Shown: positions 1 to 12,201, counted from the first letter of the stretch. The stretch is DNA of 64,000 nucleotides from Plasmodiophora brassicae (GCA_036867785.1 CP145422.1:434001-498000); one strand, 5' to 3'. Notes: generated by a model not told the origin, from the sequence alone. Numbers and translations: made by a program.

Positions 1-183
1 GCCGAACACCCATCGGATGTTCGCGTCGGCGTCGGTCCAGACGGCGGCGCCTTGTCGACCGGCCAGCTCGGCGTGCTGCGCCGACGCGCTCGTCTGCAAT
101 GGCGACAGGCTAGCCTGCACGACCCCCGACCCCAGCAACCGGGTCGCCAGGGCGAGCATCATCATCATCGTCATCATCCTCAT
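1..183 (-). CDS. N-terminus of an unidentified secreted protein (partial)
   Basis: An open frame of 61 codons runs off the left edge of the window. It opens with a run of methionines (ATG codons at 183, 177, 174 and 168-157) followed by a hydrophobic stretch, MLALATRLLGSGVVQA, which looks like a signal peptide. After it comes polar sequence ending in ADANIRWVFG at the edge. An in-frame stop lies just upstream at 184-186, and an AT-rich TATA-like stretch (about 184-193) precedes it. Only the start is present, so no family can be given. Being secreted or membrane-bound is an inference from the leader. Confidence 0.4.
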   Translation of the reverse strand, partial: MRMMTMMMMLALATRLLGSGVVQASLSPLQTSASAQHAELAGRQGAAVWTDADANIRWVFG

Positions 184-228
184 CTATATTATACCGACGG
201 CCGTACCGTCGTGGCGATCTGATGCTAG

Positions 229-597
229 TCAGGGCCCCGGCTGGCTAACGACCATCATCATGCCCTCACTCTCCGCCATGCACAGCGTCCTGCAGACGGG
301 ACACGTCAATGCTGGCGATCGATTGCCGCCGACGCCGTCATACCTGTCCGATGTCTCAATGGTGACCAGGGCGGGTTTCGACCCGGGTCGCAGGCGTTCG
401 AAGGCGTCGAGCAGGGCGCGTGACGGCCCGGCAACCGCGTCCGACACCGGACGGCCGAGGACGCCCTCGCCCCGCACCGCCATGCCCTTGTCGTCGATCA
501 GCAGGCACCCGTCGGCGCCATGCTCGAACACGCTGTCGAACACGTCATCGTGCCCTGCGCGATCCGCCTGCTGCTGCGCCTCCTGCCCCATTTCCAT
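229..597 (-). CDS. LAMTOR5/HBXIP-like roadblock-fold protein
   Basis: LAMTOR5 is a small subunit of the Ragulator complex, which anchors Rag GTPases and mTORC1 on lysosomes. The start codon is at 595-597. One 54-nt intron (290-343, GT-AG, in frame) is removed, leaving about 104 residues against about 91 in animal LAMTOR5. The pattern fits the family: an N-terminal helix, GADGCLLIDDKGMAVRGEGV where LAMTOR5 has a strand-turn-strand ending in a Gly-rich segment, then ALVTIETSDR and EGMMMVVSQ matching the last strands. The gene is divergent from INO80, with a minisatellite in the shared upstream region. Another roadblock-fold protein is possible, since these sequences are short and variable. Confidence 0.5.
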   Translation of the reverse strand: MEMGQEAQQQADRAGHDDVFDSVFEHGADGCLLIDDKGMAVRGEGVLGRPVSDAVAGPSRALLDAFERLRPGSKPALVTIETSDRYDGVGGNRSPALTCPVCRTLCMAESEGMMMVVSQPGP

Positions 598-655
598 CGC
601 CGCCAGCGCAATATCCGCAGTCTGCCGCCCATCGATCCGTCGCCTCGCGTCGCAG

Positions 656-898
656 AGTGGCGCAGACCCGCAAGCTGCAGGCCCTCCGCGTGCGTCTGGC
701 AGCGACGCAAATCTGCAAGCTGCAGGCCCCCCGTGTCGGGGGGAGCGGCGCAAACCTGCAAGCTGCAGGCCCCCCGTGTGCATCGGGGAGCGGCGCAAAC
801 CTGCGAGCTGCAGGCGCTCCGTGCGCGTCGGGGCGTCGCGCAGACCTGCAAGCTGCAGGCCATCCGTGTCGGGGAGCGGCTGCGGCGATAAGTGCGGT
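656..898. repeat. Minisatellite, five copies of about 45 bp
   Basis: Five imperfect direct copies of about 43-46 bp share the core CTGCAAGCTGCAGGC; the AGCTGCAG cores lie near 673, 718, 761, 807 and 851. Each core contains CTGCA-AGC-TGCAG, a small inverted repeat. The array fills most of the space between the LAMTOR5-like start (597) and the INO80 start (932), which face away from each other. It could hold binding sites for a divergent promoter, but that is inference. Long open frames cross it on both strands only because it is GC-rich and free of stops. Confidence 0.85.
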
Positions 899-931
899 CG
901 GGGAGAGCCCGGGCCTTAAGGGACGGTCGCG

Positions 932-3900
932 ATGACTGGCGGCCAGAAAGTCCGTGCCGCCCTGCCAGCCTCGTCATCATCGATGGGCACGCTGGTGGCG
1001 CCCCAGGCCGACGATGGCGGACCCGGCCCGGTCGCCGGCGTATTCGACGAGACGCTCACGTTCGACGAACTGCACCGCCTGATGGCCGGCAGCACGCGCG
1101 TCAACGCATCCCGCGTGAAACGCGCCGCCGTCCAGGACCCGCTGGCGGCGCTCCTGGAATCCACCCCCAGGGAGGTGTTCACGTTTGACGAGTCGGCATG
1201 CAACACCGACAGCCTCACCTGGTTTCGTGGAGCGCGCCTCTCCGACTGCACCGACCCCGACCTGTTGTCGTCCGTCGATGGCCCCGTCCATCCACAGCCG
1301 GTCAGCGCCTTGCTGGATTCGTATCGGGCCAGGCACGCCTGCGCCGTACCCGACCAACCGGTCGAACCCGTCCTGCCATCGCCTACGGTCCAGGCGCCGT
1401 CCGGCGAGTCGCTTCCCGCGGCCGACACGGAATTCGACGCGCCGCCCGCCGCCCCGAACCGAACCTGCGACATGTTCGCGCCCGAGTCGCTGCACTTCTT
1501 CGATGAAATCTCGCCGAACGCTAAGCGTCGTAAGCTGTCGGAGCCCAGCGCGGCTCTGTTTCGGTCGTCGACGTCGGATACGGAACCGGAGGAGAACATC
1601 GTGTCGCTGGCACATGACGGGATCTTGCACGGGAGGCATATCTGGGTGCCGAAGGACCCGACGCAATGCCGGTTCGTCCTGGCCGACGACGGGTTCGATG
1701 AGGCGCCCGCTGATTTCCATGATGTCGTTGTCATTGGGGAGGAGGACGCCTTGCTGGACGAAGACGAGGACGCCGGTAGCGATCCCAGCAAGCGGATCTC
1801 TCGAGCGGACCGGCGCCGTGCCCAGCTGTGGAACAATATCGTTCGCCACGAGATGGTTCGGGAGCACCGTAAATACCAGGCCCGGTTGCTGGGTTCCGTC
1901 AACCACTTCCGACGTGTGTCGTTCATCGTTGTCAAGGAGGTCCGACGTCTGGCGCTTCGCGCTCATCGCCTCGGTCGGGACGTGGCCACCAGGGCCAAGA
2001 GGTGCACTCGGGACATGCAAGCCTACTGGCGACGAATGGAAAAGGAATTGGTCGAGCGCAAGAAATCACGTGAAAAGGAAGAACTCGAAAGGCTAAAGGT
2101 CTGTTCCTGTTCTTCCTCGTGTCTTGTGAATTGTGACACGAACGTCTGCAGGCGCTTGAAGAGGCACGAGAAGCGGCCCAGCAGCAACGGAAACTAGAGT
2201 TCCTGCTGACGCAGACGGAACTGTTCTCTCACTTCATTGGTAAGAAGATGGGGTTCATTCCCGATGCCGCTACACCCGGCAACGCACCCGGGTCAACCGC
2301 CTCGACGGCACACGTGTCGCAGGTATCGCCTATCGTCAGCAATTGATCTATCGAGGCTTAGCGTTTCCGCTGTGTGCAGGTCGACGCTGAACTCCAGGAG
2401 GAAGCCGAGGCGGCAACGAAACGTTATATCCAGCAGACTCGCGATCGGGCAAGCACATTCGATCCTGTCGCTAATGGGGCGCCCAGTGAGACAGAACCTG
2501 TTCTTGAAGACCAAGAAGGTTGGCAACTGTATTTCATTGGCCGTTCGGTGGCTGATCGGGATTGGCGTTTCAGTGGATTTGCTGAACCCGTCGACCATGC
2601 CCACGAACTCGCATCTTTGGTCTGAGCCGACCATGTTCAAGGGCAGGCTGAAGGAGTATCAGGTTCGCGGGGTGAACTGGCTCATCAATCTGTACGAGCA
2701 AGGCATTAACGGGATTCTCGCTGATGAAATGGGTATGCTCGTGTGATGCTCTGACACGGCAATCGATCAACGTGCTGCTGCTGTACAGGCCTCGGCAAAA
2801 CCATCCAGGCCATCTGCCTTCTTGCCCATTTGGCTGAAGTCAAAAACATTTGGGGACCGTTTCTTGTTGTGGCACCCAATTCAACGCTGCACCAGTGGAA
2901 ACAGGTGACTGTGCGTCGTTTCTGCCTGAACCCGCGTTTGCTGATATTGCACGATAGGAACTGAACAAATTCTGCCCTCTGCTGACCGTCATTCCGTACT
3001 GGGGGACGCAGAAGGACCGAACCACGATCCGCAAGTTCTGGAAACCAAAGGCCCTGTCTCAGAAGGATTCGCCGTTTCATGTCTGCGTTACATCGTATTC
3101 CACCTTTGTCAACGACGAAAAGCACTTCCAACGCATAAAGTGGCAGTACATGGTACGCAGTCACGATCGTTGCTGAGCATGGATGGCTCAATGCATTGCC
3201 CCGCAGGTTCTCGATGAAGCGCAAGCCATCAAGAATGCCAATTCGCAGCGATGGATGCGACTGCTTAATCTCAAATGCCGTAACCGTCTACTGCTGACTG
3301 GAACACCTATTCAAAGTCAGCATATCGAGACTGCCCAACGACATTCGTTCGCCTAACGATTTCACTTAGACTCCATGGCGGAGCTGTGGGCCCTCCTACA
3401 TTTTATCATGCCGACGCTATTCGATTCCCACGAGGAATTCAACGAATGGTAGGGGGTCGTGACGTTCAGTGGCAAATCGGTTCCCTGATGTGCTCCGCAG
3501 GTTCTCGAAGGACGTTGAAAACGCGGCCACAGGAGGTGATAAGGATCGGATAGATGCTCATAAGCTCAAGCGATTGCACATGATTCTCCAGCCATTCATG
3601 CTGAGACGTGTAAAGGTGCGTGTGCGACTGCTTGCCGCCTGTGTACGCTTTGCATGCGGGTGCTGATGCTGTCGTCAGAGTGACGTTGAACATGAAATGC
3701 CGAAGAAGACTGAAATCCACCTGAGCTGCAACCTCTCGCAGCGCCAGCGCACGCTTTATCGAGCGCTGCAGAACAAGATATCGTTCGCCGATCTGGGTGA
3801 CACGTCCCTGATGAGCAAGGAGAACCTGATGAACCTCGTCATGCAGTTCCGGAAGGTGTGCAATCACCCGGAAGTCTTCGAACGGAGCTGGGCCCATTCT

Positions 3901-5508
3901 CCGTTCCAGTTTACGTTCGACTCCTATGTCCCCAGCGCCTCAACGACGGGTGGGGGTCGCGGCGTCGGGGCAACGCCCTCGATCGACGCTGTGATCCCAA
4001 CCGCCCACAACCCGGTCGCGTTACGTGTTCCGCGTTGCGTTCTCAACCTTGTCTCCAGCGCTGCCGTGTCTCCGAAACGCTCGCTGTGGCACCCTTCTTA
4101 CATTGCGGGATCATCGTCGTTCTCCTTCCATCGCCTTATCGATGCGTCTCCCTCCGAAGTTGCGTTCGCGTTCTGGAGCCAACGTTCCCCTCTCCACGCG
4201 TGGCTTGCCATTGTCGCCATTCGCCACTTGTTACAAAGGCTGGACCCGCCTTCCTCGTGGTATGGTGACGTTGACGATGGTGTGGAGCGGGATGCGCTGG
4301 GGTTTGCCGTAAGACTGATCTGTGCGTTGCCTGCTTGTGATTGGGCTCTGACACTGGACGTTCCAGAAGCGCACATCCTCCGCCTGGCGCATTAGAGATC
4401 GGCTGATGATACGCCATCGATGCGCGTCGTCGGCCCCGTTTGAGGCTATGTCGTCCGCGACGATTTCCACGCTGTCGCATCTCGTGCGCGCCCTCCCCAT
4501 CCTTCGTGTACCGGACGATCGCGTTGCGGCTGCCCCTCAGGAGATGATCGTGTCCTGTCGACGAACGTTCGTGCGGATGTGTGACGGTGCTCATTCGGGT
4601 TTGCGTCGTTTGTCACATGCCACCGTAACTTTATGCTGACTGGCGACCTGCAGGCTGGGAAAGGACGGTTCTGACCGGAGTCGACTGTCGGCCGTGGTGT
4701 CCGGATCCTGCTTCTCGCTGTCGCAATGACGGCCTGCTACTTCCTGGACTAGCGATGCCTTCGCGGTACGCGGACGCGGTTGGCCCGGCAGCGCTGGCCA
4801 GCTGCCAGCACACGATGGTGGTGAAAGGCCTGTGCCGGCCCCTGTTTGACGCTGTCGGCTCCAACCGGAGCCAGGTGTTCGCACCCCATCCCGGCAAGCT
4901 GATCGCCGACTCTGGCAAGCTGATGGTCCTGGACAGGCTGCTCGCGAAACTGAAAGGTTTGTGGGGGATCGACGCGCAACGGATTGGCCACCGCGGCGCA
5001 ACTGACTGGCATTCGCCCTCCAGCGGAAGGGCATCGCGTCCTCATCTTCTCGCAGATGAAGAAGATGATCGACATTCTGGAGGACTACATGCACTACCGG
5101 AAGTACTCCCTGTTCCGTCTGGACGGCGGCACCGACCTTGCCGACCGTCGCGACATGGTCAACGACTTCCAGGCGAACGACGACACGTTCGCGTTCCTGC
5201 TGTCGACGCGCGCCGGCGGCCTCGGCATCACGCTGACGGCTGCCGACACGGTCATCTTCTTCGACAGCGACTGGAACAACACGATGGACGCGCAGGCGCA
5301 GGACCGCGTCCACCGCATCGGCCAGACGAAGCCGGTCACCGTCTACCGGCTCGTCTGCACGGGCACCGTCGAGGAGCGCATCCTGAAGCGCGCCCAGGAG
5401 AAGTTCGAGATCCAGAAGATGGTCTACTCGGGCCAGTTCAAGCTGCAGAAGGACGTCGACCTGTTCAAGAAGAGCGAGCTGAAGGACTTCCTCCGCGACA
5501 CGATATGA
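932..5508 (+). CDS. INO80: INO80 chromatin-remodelling ATPase
   Basis: This is the Snf2-family motor of the INO80 complex, which slides and edits nucleosomes in the nucleus. About 13 exons are joined by 12 short introns (such as 2099-2151, 2323-2379, 2519-2573, 2733-2788, 3616-3678 and 4957-5023). Domains in order: an acidic variable N-terminus, a DBINO segment ([19 protein letters not shown]), the INO80-specific [10 protein letters not shown] linker, the helicase N-lobe with split Walker A (ADEMG/GLGKT, across an intron) and DEAQ box (LDEAQAIKN), a long insertion typical of the family, and the C-lobe with [19 protein letters not shown] and [13 protein letters not shown]. It ends a few residues after the C-lobe. 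The junction near 4584-4653 is the least certain. The gene is convergent with the cyclase downstream. Confidence 0.93.
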
Positions 5509-5660
5509 CGCGCGCGTTCATCGTCGTCGTCGAGTAAGTACACTGGCAAACGGTATATATTGTAGGGCCCGGCGTGCTGCTGCCGCTCTGCTGTACACGT
5601 CGCGCCATCAGGAGGAACGGGCGGGCGTTTAGCGTCCGTTCGTCCGTCCGCCCACCCGAG

Positions 5661-8600
5661 TTATAGGGATCCCAGGTCGGTGTCGGCGCCCGTGCTCGAC
5701 GAGCCGGTCAGCGACCCCAGGCGGGCGGACGCGGCGGGCCGGATGGCCGTCGGCGCCGCCGCCTGCGTCAGCTGCCAGTGGCGCACGCCGTTGGACTCGG
5801 CGGCCGCCGTCCGCAGCGGCGGGAAGGTCCGCGTGACGAGGTCCGGCGACGACACCTGGAACACGTGCACCGCCTCGGAGATGCCCTTGTAGGCGTGCGT
5901 GCCCAGGTCGGTGAACACGCCGGGGAACGTGTCGCGGACGGCCTCGTAGACGGCGCGGTCGCACACGATCTGGCCGCCGTGCGCGCTGTCGGCGATGCGG
6001 GACGCCCGGTTGACGACCGACCCGAAGTAGTCCATCCTGGAGGTGACCGGGTTCCGCCGACAGTTCGGGTAGCCGACGTTGACGCCCATCCGGACGCGCA
6101 GGCCGCAGAAGACGATGCGCCCGTTGTCGTCGATGACTCGCCTGGCCGACTCGTGGCAGTTGACGAGGTCCTCGGGCCACGAGCAGTACAGCAGCGCGTT
6201 CTGGACGGCGATGCACCAGGACAGGGCGAGCTCGGCGGACGCGAACGACACCATGAACGCGTCGCCCTCGGTCTTGACCTCGTAGCCCTTGAACTGGCGC
6301 AGGTGGTCCCGGACGATCTTGTCGTGGTGCTTCAGCGCCAGGTCCATCATGTCGGAGCAGCGCTCCCACAGGACCGTCGAGCTCTGTATGTCGGTGAACA
6401 CGAACGTGACCTCGCCGGTCGGCGCCTCCTGGAAGAACGAGTTGTGCACGATGGACGGCATGCTGAGCTCGGCGCTGTAGTCGACGCTGCCCTGGCCGAC
6501 GGCGCTGGCGTCCTCGGCGCCGTACTCGTCCGGCGGCCCCTTGGCCATGTTCTTCAGCACGTCGATCCACCTGTACATCTCCTCCTCCGTGTCGGCGGCC
6601 AGGTTGTAGACCCGGTCGGAATTCGACAGGATGAACCGGTAGGCGAAGTCGGAGCGGGACCGGACGCCGCTGGGTTCGCCCGGTTTCGCCGTCGACCCCG
6701 TCTGCGACGACGCGTGCGCGCCGACGCCCCGCGTGATCAGTATCGACCCGGTGTACTTCATCGAGAAGTACCGCATGGTGCACCCCTCGAGGATGAAGTA
6801 CAGGGACCGCCACGTGCCTTTGTGGCACCGCTTCTTCAGCCACCCTTCCAGGCGGTGGACGGCCTGCGACCCGTGCGGGCACTTGGACGCCTCGATCGAC
6901 TCGCCGATCGCCTAGCGGCACCACGTCAGGCAACGATCATCCGGGACCCGGCACAGATCTGGAGCAACACACCTTGATCCAGCGCATCATCTCCTCATGC
7001 GACGACGACGCCATGTAGAGCGGGCGCCCGCGCGACTTGGACACGTACGAGAACGCGTAGTTGGATTTCGACGTCCCCGACAGGGCAAAGTCGCACATGT
7101 CGCAGACCTTCCCCGTCATCAGCGTCCCGGTCGACGGTTCCTGCGCCGAACAAGGTCGTCAGCGCGCTGGCGAAGTAACGCGGGCGGATGGATGGGGGAC
7201 GCCTACCGTGAAGCTGAGGACCTGCCCGGTGCACCCGTGACAGAACTGGTTGTTGCAATAGTCGCACATGGCCCTTCTGTTCGTCAGCGTGTACGTCGTC
7301 AGGCAATTCGGGCACTCGTCCTGCTGGATGCGCGTGACGACGTCCTGCGACGACCGCTTGCGCCTCTGCGCCACGAACCGGGGGAACGTGTCGCTGCGCA
7401 GCTGGGACAGGATCTGGCGCAGGGCGTCGTCGAAGATGGTGGGCGGCAGCAGCTTGCGGTCGTGGGCCAGCACGACGCTGTCCAGCAGGTCCTCTCGCAT
7501 CTCATCCCACAGGAACACTTCGTGCGGGGCGCCAGGGCGGATGTACTTCTCGAAGATCCTCTGCCCGGCGTTGAACTGTTGCGTCGACTCGCGCGGCATC
7601 TCCTGGAACGCTTTCACGTCCAGGTAGAAATCGATGGTCGCCTCCTGACCGAGCGAACGCGCGAACGCCTTCAGCTCCGACACCTTCGCCGGGTCCAGCA
7701 GGAACTTCTCCAGCGCGCAATCCTCGTTTAGCTTCGAACGGGGGAACAGCTTCACGACGCCGTCCTCGATCTGCGTAATGCCTTCCAGCCGCCCCTTGAA
7801 GCATTGCAGGTTGGGCGCCACGAGCCGGTAGTACCGCGGGCGCCAGTACTGTGCACAACCGTCAGATGCCCTGAGCACACCAACCACCGATGCAGAGTCG
7901 CTTACGCGATGCGACGACGACTTCTTGGCGAGCCAGCCCTCGTACAGCGCCGCCGCGTGGTGGGCGACCGGCGATTCGTCATGAGCGACCGAGGCGCGCG
8001 GGACGACCTCGTCCCGGTTCGGATCCAGACGCAGCGCCTGGAACGCGCTCAGGTTCTTTGACACGGAATCGTCGGCGCCGTCGACGGACGCGACCTGGCT
8101 CGATGCCGACATCGTGACCGACAAGTCCCAAGACGGTCGTACCGCCGACGACGTCGCCGTTTGAGCAGCGCCAAGACCGAGCAGTTGGTCGCCCGGCAGG
8201 GCAGCGCACGTGCTGTTCTTCTGCGACAGGTGCCGGCGAAGTTTCGTAACGGACGCCAGCAGCGGCTGGTCGGTCCAGGCGACCGGCAGCGCGCTTCGCG
8301 ACAGCGCCAGGTACGCCGACGAGATGGCCTTCAGGCATTCGCTGCGTCGCGTAAAACGCATACGAACGTCGCGCTCCTTGGCGACTTTGAACACGATCTC
8401 GTGCGACGACGACGAACAGATGACGCCGTACAGGCGGCGCAGGTCAATGTCGCGGCGTGGCTTCTTGTAGACGTGCGGCGAATAATAGATGAGCGACAGG
8501 TTCGTCACGAGAAGGTGCCGCTCGTCAAACACGCCGGCGTGGTCGCTTTTGTGGACGGCGTCGGCGAACACGACCCGCTCGACGGGCGTCTCCGCCAGCT

Positions 8601-8733
8601 GAATGCGCTGTTCGCTGTTGAGGTACTCCTGGACCTCGGGCCGGCCGGCCAGGCGCAGATAGTCACCGTTCATAGGGTGCAGTTCCGCGATCGCATCGCG
8701 ATAGTCGACCGCCAGGCCAGCGACGACGTCCAT
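5661..8733 (-). CDS. TH1/PH/RGS/FYVE/PH/PH adenylate cyclase
   Basis: A multidomain cyclase of about 960 residues with three introns (7849-7905, 7141-7206, 6912-6972). Domains in order: a myosin-I TH1-like segment ([20 protein letters not shown]), a PH domain opening YEGWLAKK, an RGS domain (from [20 protein letters not shown]), a FYVE-like finger with CPNC, CDYC and CDMC pairs, the end of a PH domain, a full PH domain ([15 protein letters not shown]), and a class III cyclase domain. The cyclase keeps both metal aspartates ([14 protein letters not shown]), the substrate-specifying Lys (VKTEGD) and Asp (MDYFG), and the catalytic Asn/Arg (VVNRASRIA). The Lys/Asp pair argues for ATP and cAMP. 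There is no membrane span; PH and FYVE domains suggest phosphoinositide-dependent recruitment. The start at 8733 is preferred over a non-ATG upstream extension. Confidence 0.85.
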
Positions 8734-9000
8734 GACGGCGGGCCGCCGTCGTCGTCGGTCGGCCGTTCCTGCAGCAGCGTTGTAACGCAATCACCCCAAC
8801 CGGGCGCGCGCTGGCCACGCCAACGCCGACGCCGCGCACTTCCCGCCCCGCTATTTCAGGTGCACCGCCCCAGTCACCGCGCAATATTGCGCGACTGCGC
8901 GACTGCAGCCCGCAGTCGGGGACAACCACGGTCCGTTTATTCGTCGGCACTGATAACAGCACGGTACAAATATAGAAGGTGCCCTGGCGTCGAATGCCGT

Positions 9001-11767
9001 CTACGACATGGCGGCGCGCGCGACCGTCGTCCGCTTCAGGGTGACCTCGTTGACGCGCATCGACCCGGTCCCGTCGACCTGCTGCTGCTGCTGCTGCTGC
9101 TGCTGCGGCAGCGGAGGGTTCACGGGCGGTCGACCGCCCGACGACCGGTTGTTGGCCGCCTTCAGGTTCCAGTTCGTGGTGTCGTTCAAATCGGGGCGGT
9201 ACACGATGACGTAGAAGTTGTACCACACGACGGAGATGACGGTCGTCAGCGTCGTCACCAGCAGGCCGGCCTCGCGGATGATGGCCGCCATCGACGCCTG
9301 CTGGATGCCGAGCGCGATGGAAAACGCGCCCGCCCCGATGAACGCCGTGTTGTACTGCAGGTCAGGTTAGGGCGCGCGTCATATACACGTGCGTGGGCAC
9401 ACGGGGGGTCGCAGCGGTTACCAGTGCGAATGCGATGCGCTTGGATTCGTTGAAGGCGTCGGCGACGTTCCGCGTCCTGATCGACTGGTACACGCCGATG
9501 ACGCTGAGGACGATCTTCGGCACGCAGCTGATGGCGATCCAGGCGGACGTGCTCTGCGACCGGCACATGTACGCGTACGTCTGGTCGGTCAGCGCCACTG
9601 CCTGGATGCGGAGCGGGTCCAGGACCTGCCAGGCGGCGCAGATCAGCGCCTCGACGGCCGCGACGCAGGCGACGATCTTGGCGAGGTCGCCGGACGACAT
9701 GACCTTGATCTGCAGCCTGTTGTCCCCGATCTGGTCGAACAGGCGCATGACGCGGTACGTCTTGGCGAACAGCGCCCCGAAGCAGATCGCCCAGCCGACT
9801 GAGATCGCCCAGACCTGCACCATGCACGACCGGTCGAGCACGACCAGCGACATGCCCAGCGACACGTCGAACGACATCCAGATGCCGGTCGTCAGCGCTA
9901 GGACGGCTCCGCCCATCATCAGCATGTTGAACGGGGCGCTCGACGCCTTCACGATCGGCTCCCGGCGGTACTGCCACACGGCGACCATCGTGGCGACGAC
10001 GATCGCGATCGCCGCCGTCGACAACAGGATGCAGATCGTGGCGATGCCGGACCCGACCGTCACCAGGGTCGGCTGCGGGCCGATCCTCAGGTCGAACACC
10101 TGCTCGGTGATCGTCGACACCTTCAACCCGGCCCGGATCGTCACCGCCCGCAGCACGACGCGCCCGCTCGTGCTGATCGTGAACGGGCCCGTGTACGGTT
10201 CCGACGAGTCGTCCGGCTTGCTGCCGTCGAGGGTGAAGTAGATCGTGGCCCCTTGCGTCGCCGTGGTCAGGTTGACCACCACCGGGCCGTTGCCGACGGT
10301 GTCAGACGCGTGCACCGTCGGCGGGTTCGACACGTTGAAGTGGACCTGCTGGCGCATGATCTCCATCTGGCCCAGCCAGGGCACGATGCCGTCGGCGCCG
10401 AGCGGGTCCAGCAGGATGCCCTGGAACACGCGGTACGCCAGGTTGAAGATCTCGGGCGGCGTGTCCCGGTCGAACACCTGGAACACGTGGTCGGCCCTGT
10501 TCAGGATGCCGAGCGCCTTCTGGTCCAGCGGGTTCGAGATGTTGCCCTTGGCGTACCTGTTGCAGGGTAGCCCCCAAGGGTTGAATGGCGCCGACGTGCG
10601 TCGCATCGAGGCCTCCTTCGACGCCAACCACCCGACAACCTCCATCGCCGCCTTCCGGTTGCGGACGCGGGCCGATATGGCGATCCCGTCGGCGGGCGCG
10701 TTCTCCCCAACCGGCAGCGACGTGTCGTAGATCGGGAACGGGAAGTAGTCGAGGCTGAGCCAGATGTCAGAATTGCTGCGATGGGCGGCGAATGAACGCG
10801 GCGTACTCGTCGACGAGGGCCCAGGCGTTGTACTGGACCCAGCCGCCAGCGTACCCCATGCCATGGGTGCCCTGGAAGACGCCGTCGGGCACGTCGCCCC
10901 CATTGCGGATGTCGTTCCGCGACACGTACCCGAGGTCGATGATCCGGATCCATTCCCTGAACGTGTTGACGACGGACGGGTCGGTCCAGGCGGTCTTGCC
11001 TTCGAGCAGGGCCTGGTGGGCGGCAGGGCCGTTGATGCGCATGTGGAAGTAGTCGAACCAGGTGACGCCGGGCCAGAGCGCCGCGTTGCCCATCTCGATG
11101 GGGCGCAGGCCGGCGCGCCGCAGCACCTCGCAGCAGAGCATCCACTCGTCCCAGGTGTGGGGCGGCGACAGGTTGTACCGCCGGAAGACCGACTTGCGGT
11201 AGAACATGCCCCAGTAGCTGAAGCCTGACGCATGTGCCATATTAGTAGGCGCGCGCCCGAACAGCGGATCCGGTTGCGCCCCAACTGATTGGGACGACGA
11301 ATGGGTGGCCGTTCGTCGCGTTCGACGCCCCTTTCAGCCAGCCGGCGTCGATCTGGTCGTACAGGTCGTAGTCCAGGAAGACCTGATACAGGTCGAGCAG
11401 CTTATTCTCAGCAATCAGGTTGCGCGTCCCATCGCCGCCCGAGTACTGCTGCAGGACCTGCCGTCGGGGCGGTCACACGACGTGGCGACCTGGTTCCGGT
11501 AGCGTTGGCGCGTACCTCTGGGCCCTGCTCGACCGACAAGTAGCTCCAAACGTCGTCCTTCATGGGCTGGTCGGTGGTCATGTAGACGACCAGCTTATAG
11601 TCGGGCCGCACGTCATTGACGAACGCGTTCAGCTCGTCGTACAGGAACGGCTCGTTGCCGATGTGGTCGAATATCAGCGACAGCGTCGACGTGGAGTTGG
11701 TCATCATGAAGACATCGGCGCTGGCTAGTAGGCGCAGGCAGAACCAGACGACAGCGGGCACCAGCAT
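9001..11767 (-). CDS. Class C GPCR with a sugar-binding-protein ectodomain
   Basis: A receptor with four introns (11458-11515, 11225-11285, 10776-10833, 9355-9421). It opens with a signal peptide (MLVPAVVWFCLRLLASADVF). The outer half resembles a bacterial ABC-type sugar-binding protein (YNLSPPHTWDEWMLC, NSDIWLSLDYFPFPIYDTS). A domain starting ATIYFTLDGSKPDDSSEPYT, like the chitobiase C-terminal fold, follows. Then come seven hydrophobic segments in class C/GABA-B style (from LVTVGSGIATICILL to LVTTLTTVISVVWYNFYV) and a tail with nine glutamines. This layout is known from Dictyostelium Grl receptors and other amoebae. The intron at 11225-11285 carries a CTACTAAT branch-like motif. The gene lies 268 bp upstream of the RGS-cyclase on the same strand. 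Confidence 0.85.
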
Positions 11768-12201
11768 CGACGCGCCCCCGACAAGGCTCCAGACACACCC
11801 AGGCCGCGGCGCTTCCTGCAGGACAGAGCTGACTGTCCCAGAGCGGAACTGTGCGGTCCTGTCCCGCAGTGCCAGGTGCAGCTCGCAGTGACTCGCACTC
11901 GGTGCCGCGCCGACCGGTCGTTCATGGTCGCCGACCCACTGCCCGCACTGCTGGGCACCGTTCGGTACTGCAGTCCACCGCCGTTGGCAAGTCAACACGA
12001 CGTCAACGCCATCGCGGCGTACCTTGACTGAACTGTGGCACAGTTAGCGGGGGTCTGACTTGGTTGGGAGCCTCCTCCCCACGGGCCGACCGGGCCATCG
12101 CGTCGCTCCACGCTAGTGGCCTTGCTGCACAACCCTAAAGTGGTCGAGTGCCTTCAGTTCAGTCAGAAGACCCATCTGCCGCCAAAAAAGGAGTCAACTA
12201 T
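11768..12201. other. Intergenic region upstream of the class C receptor
   Basis: This stretch of 434 bases separates the receptor start from tRNA-Pro. It contains no open frame with the local coding bias and no recognisable RNA. It presumably holds the receptor promoter and 5' UTR. An A-run (12185-12190) on the 3' side of the reverse-strand tRNA gives a T-run on the tRNA strand and may end Pol III transcription. Confidence 0.5.

Noticed and set aside
17-935. Long plus-strand open frames (300 and 171 codons) over the left edge
   Set aside because: They arise from GC-rich minisatellite and the antisense of the LAMTOR5-like gene; the reverse frame has the family pattern and an in-phase intron.
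5778-6977. A 399-codon plus-strand frame over the cyclase
   Set aside because: It is the antisense mirror of the catalytic domain; codon composition is Arg/Val/Gly-heavy with no domain, and the cyclase motifs are on the other strand.
10767-11284. Apparent frameshift in the receptor ectodomain near 10770-10840
   Set aside because: A 58-nt GT-AG intron (10776-10833) restores GGWVHNSDIWLSLDY in phase, so the host gene is intact.
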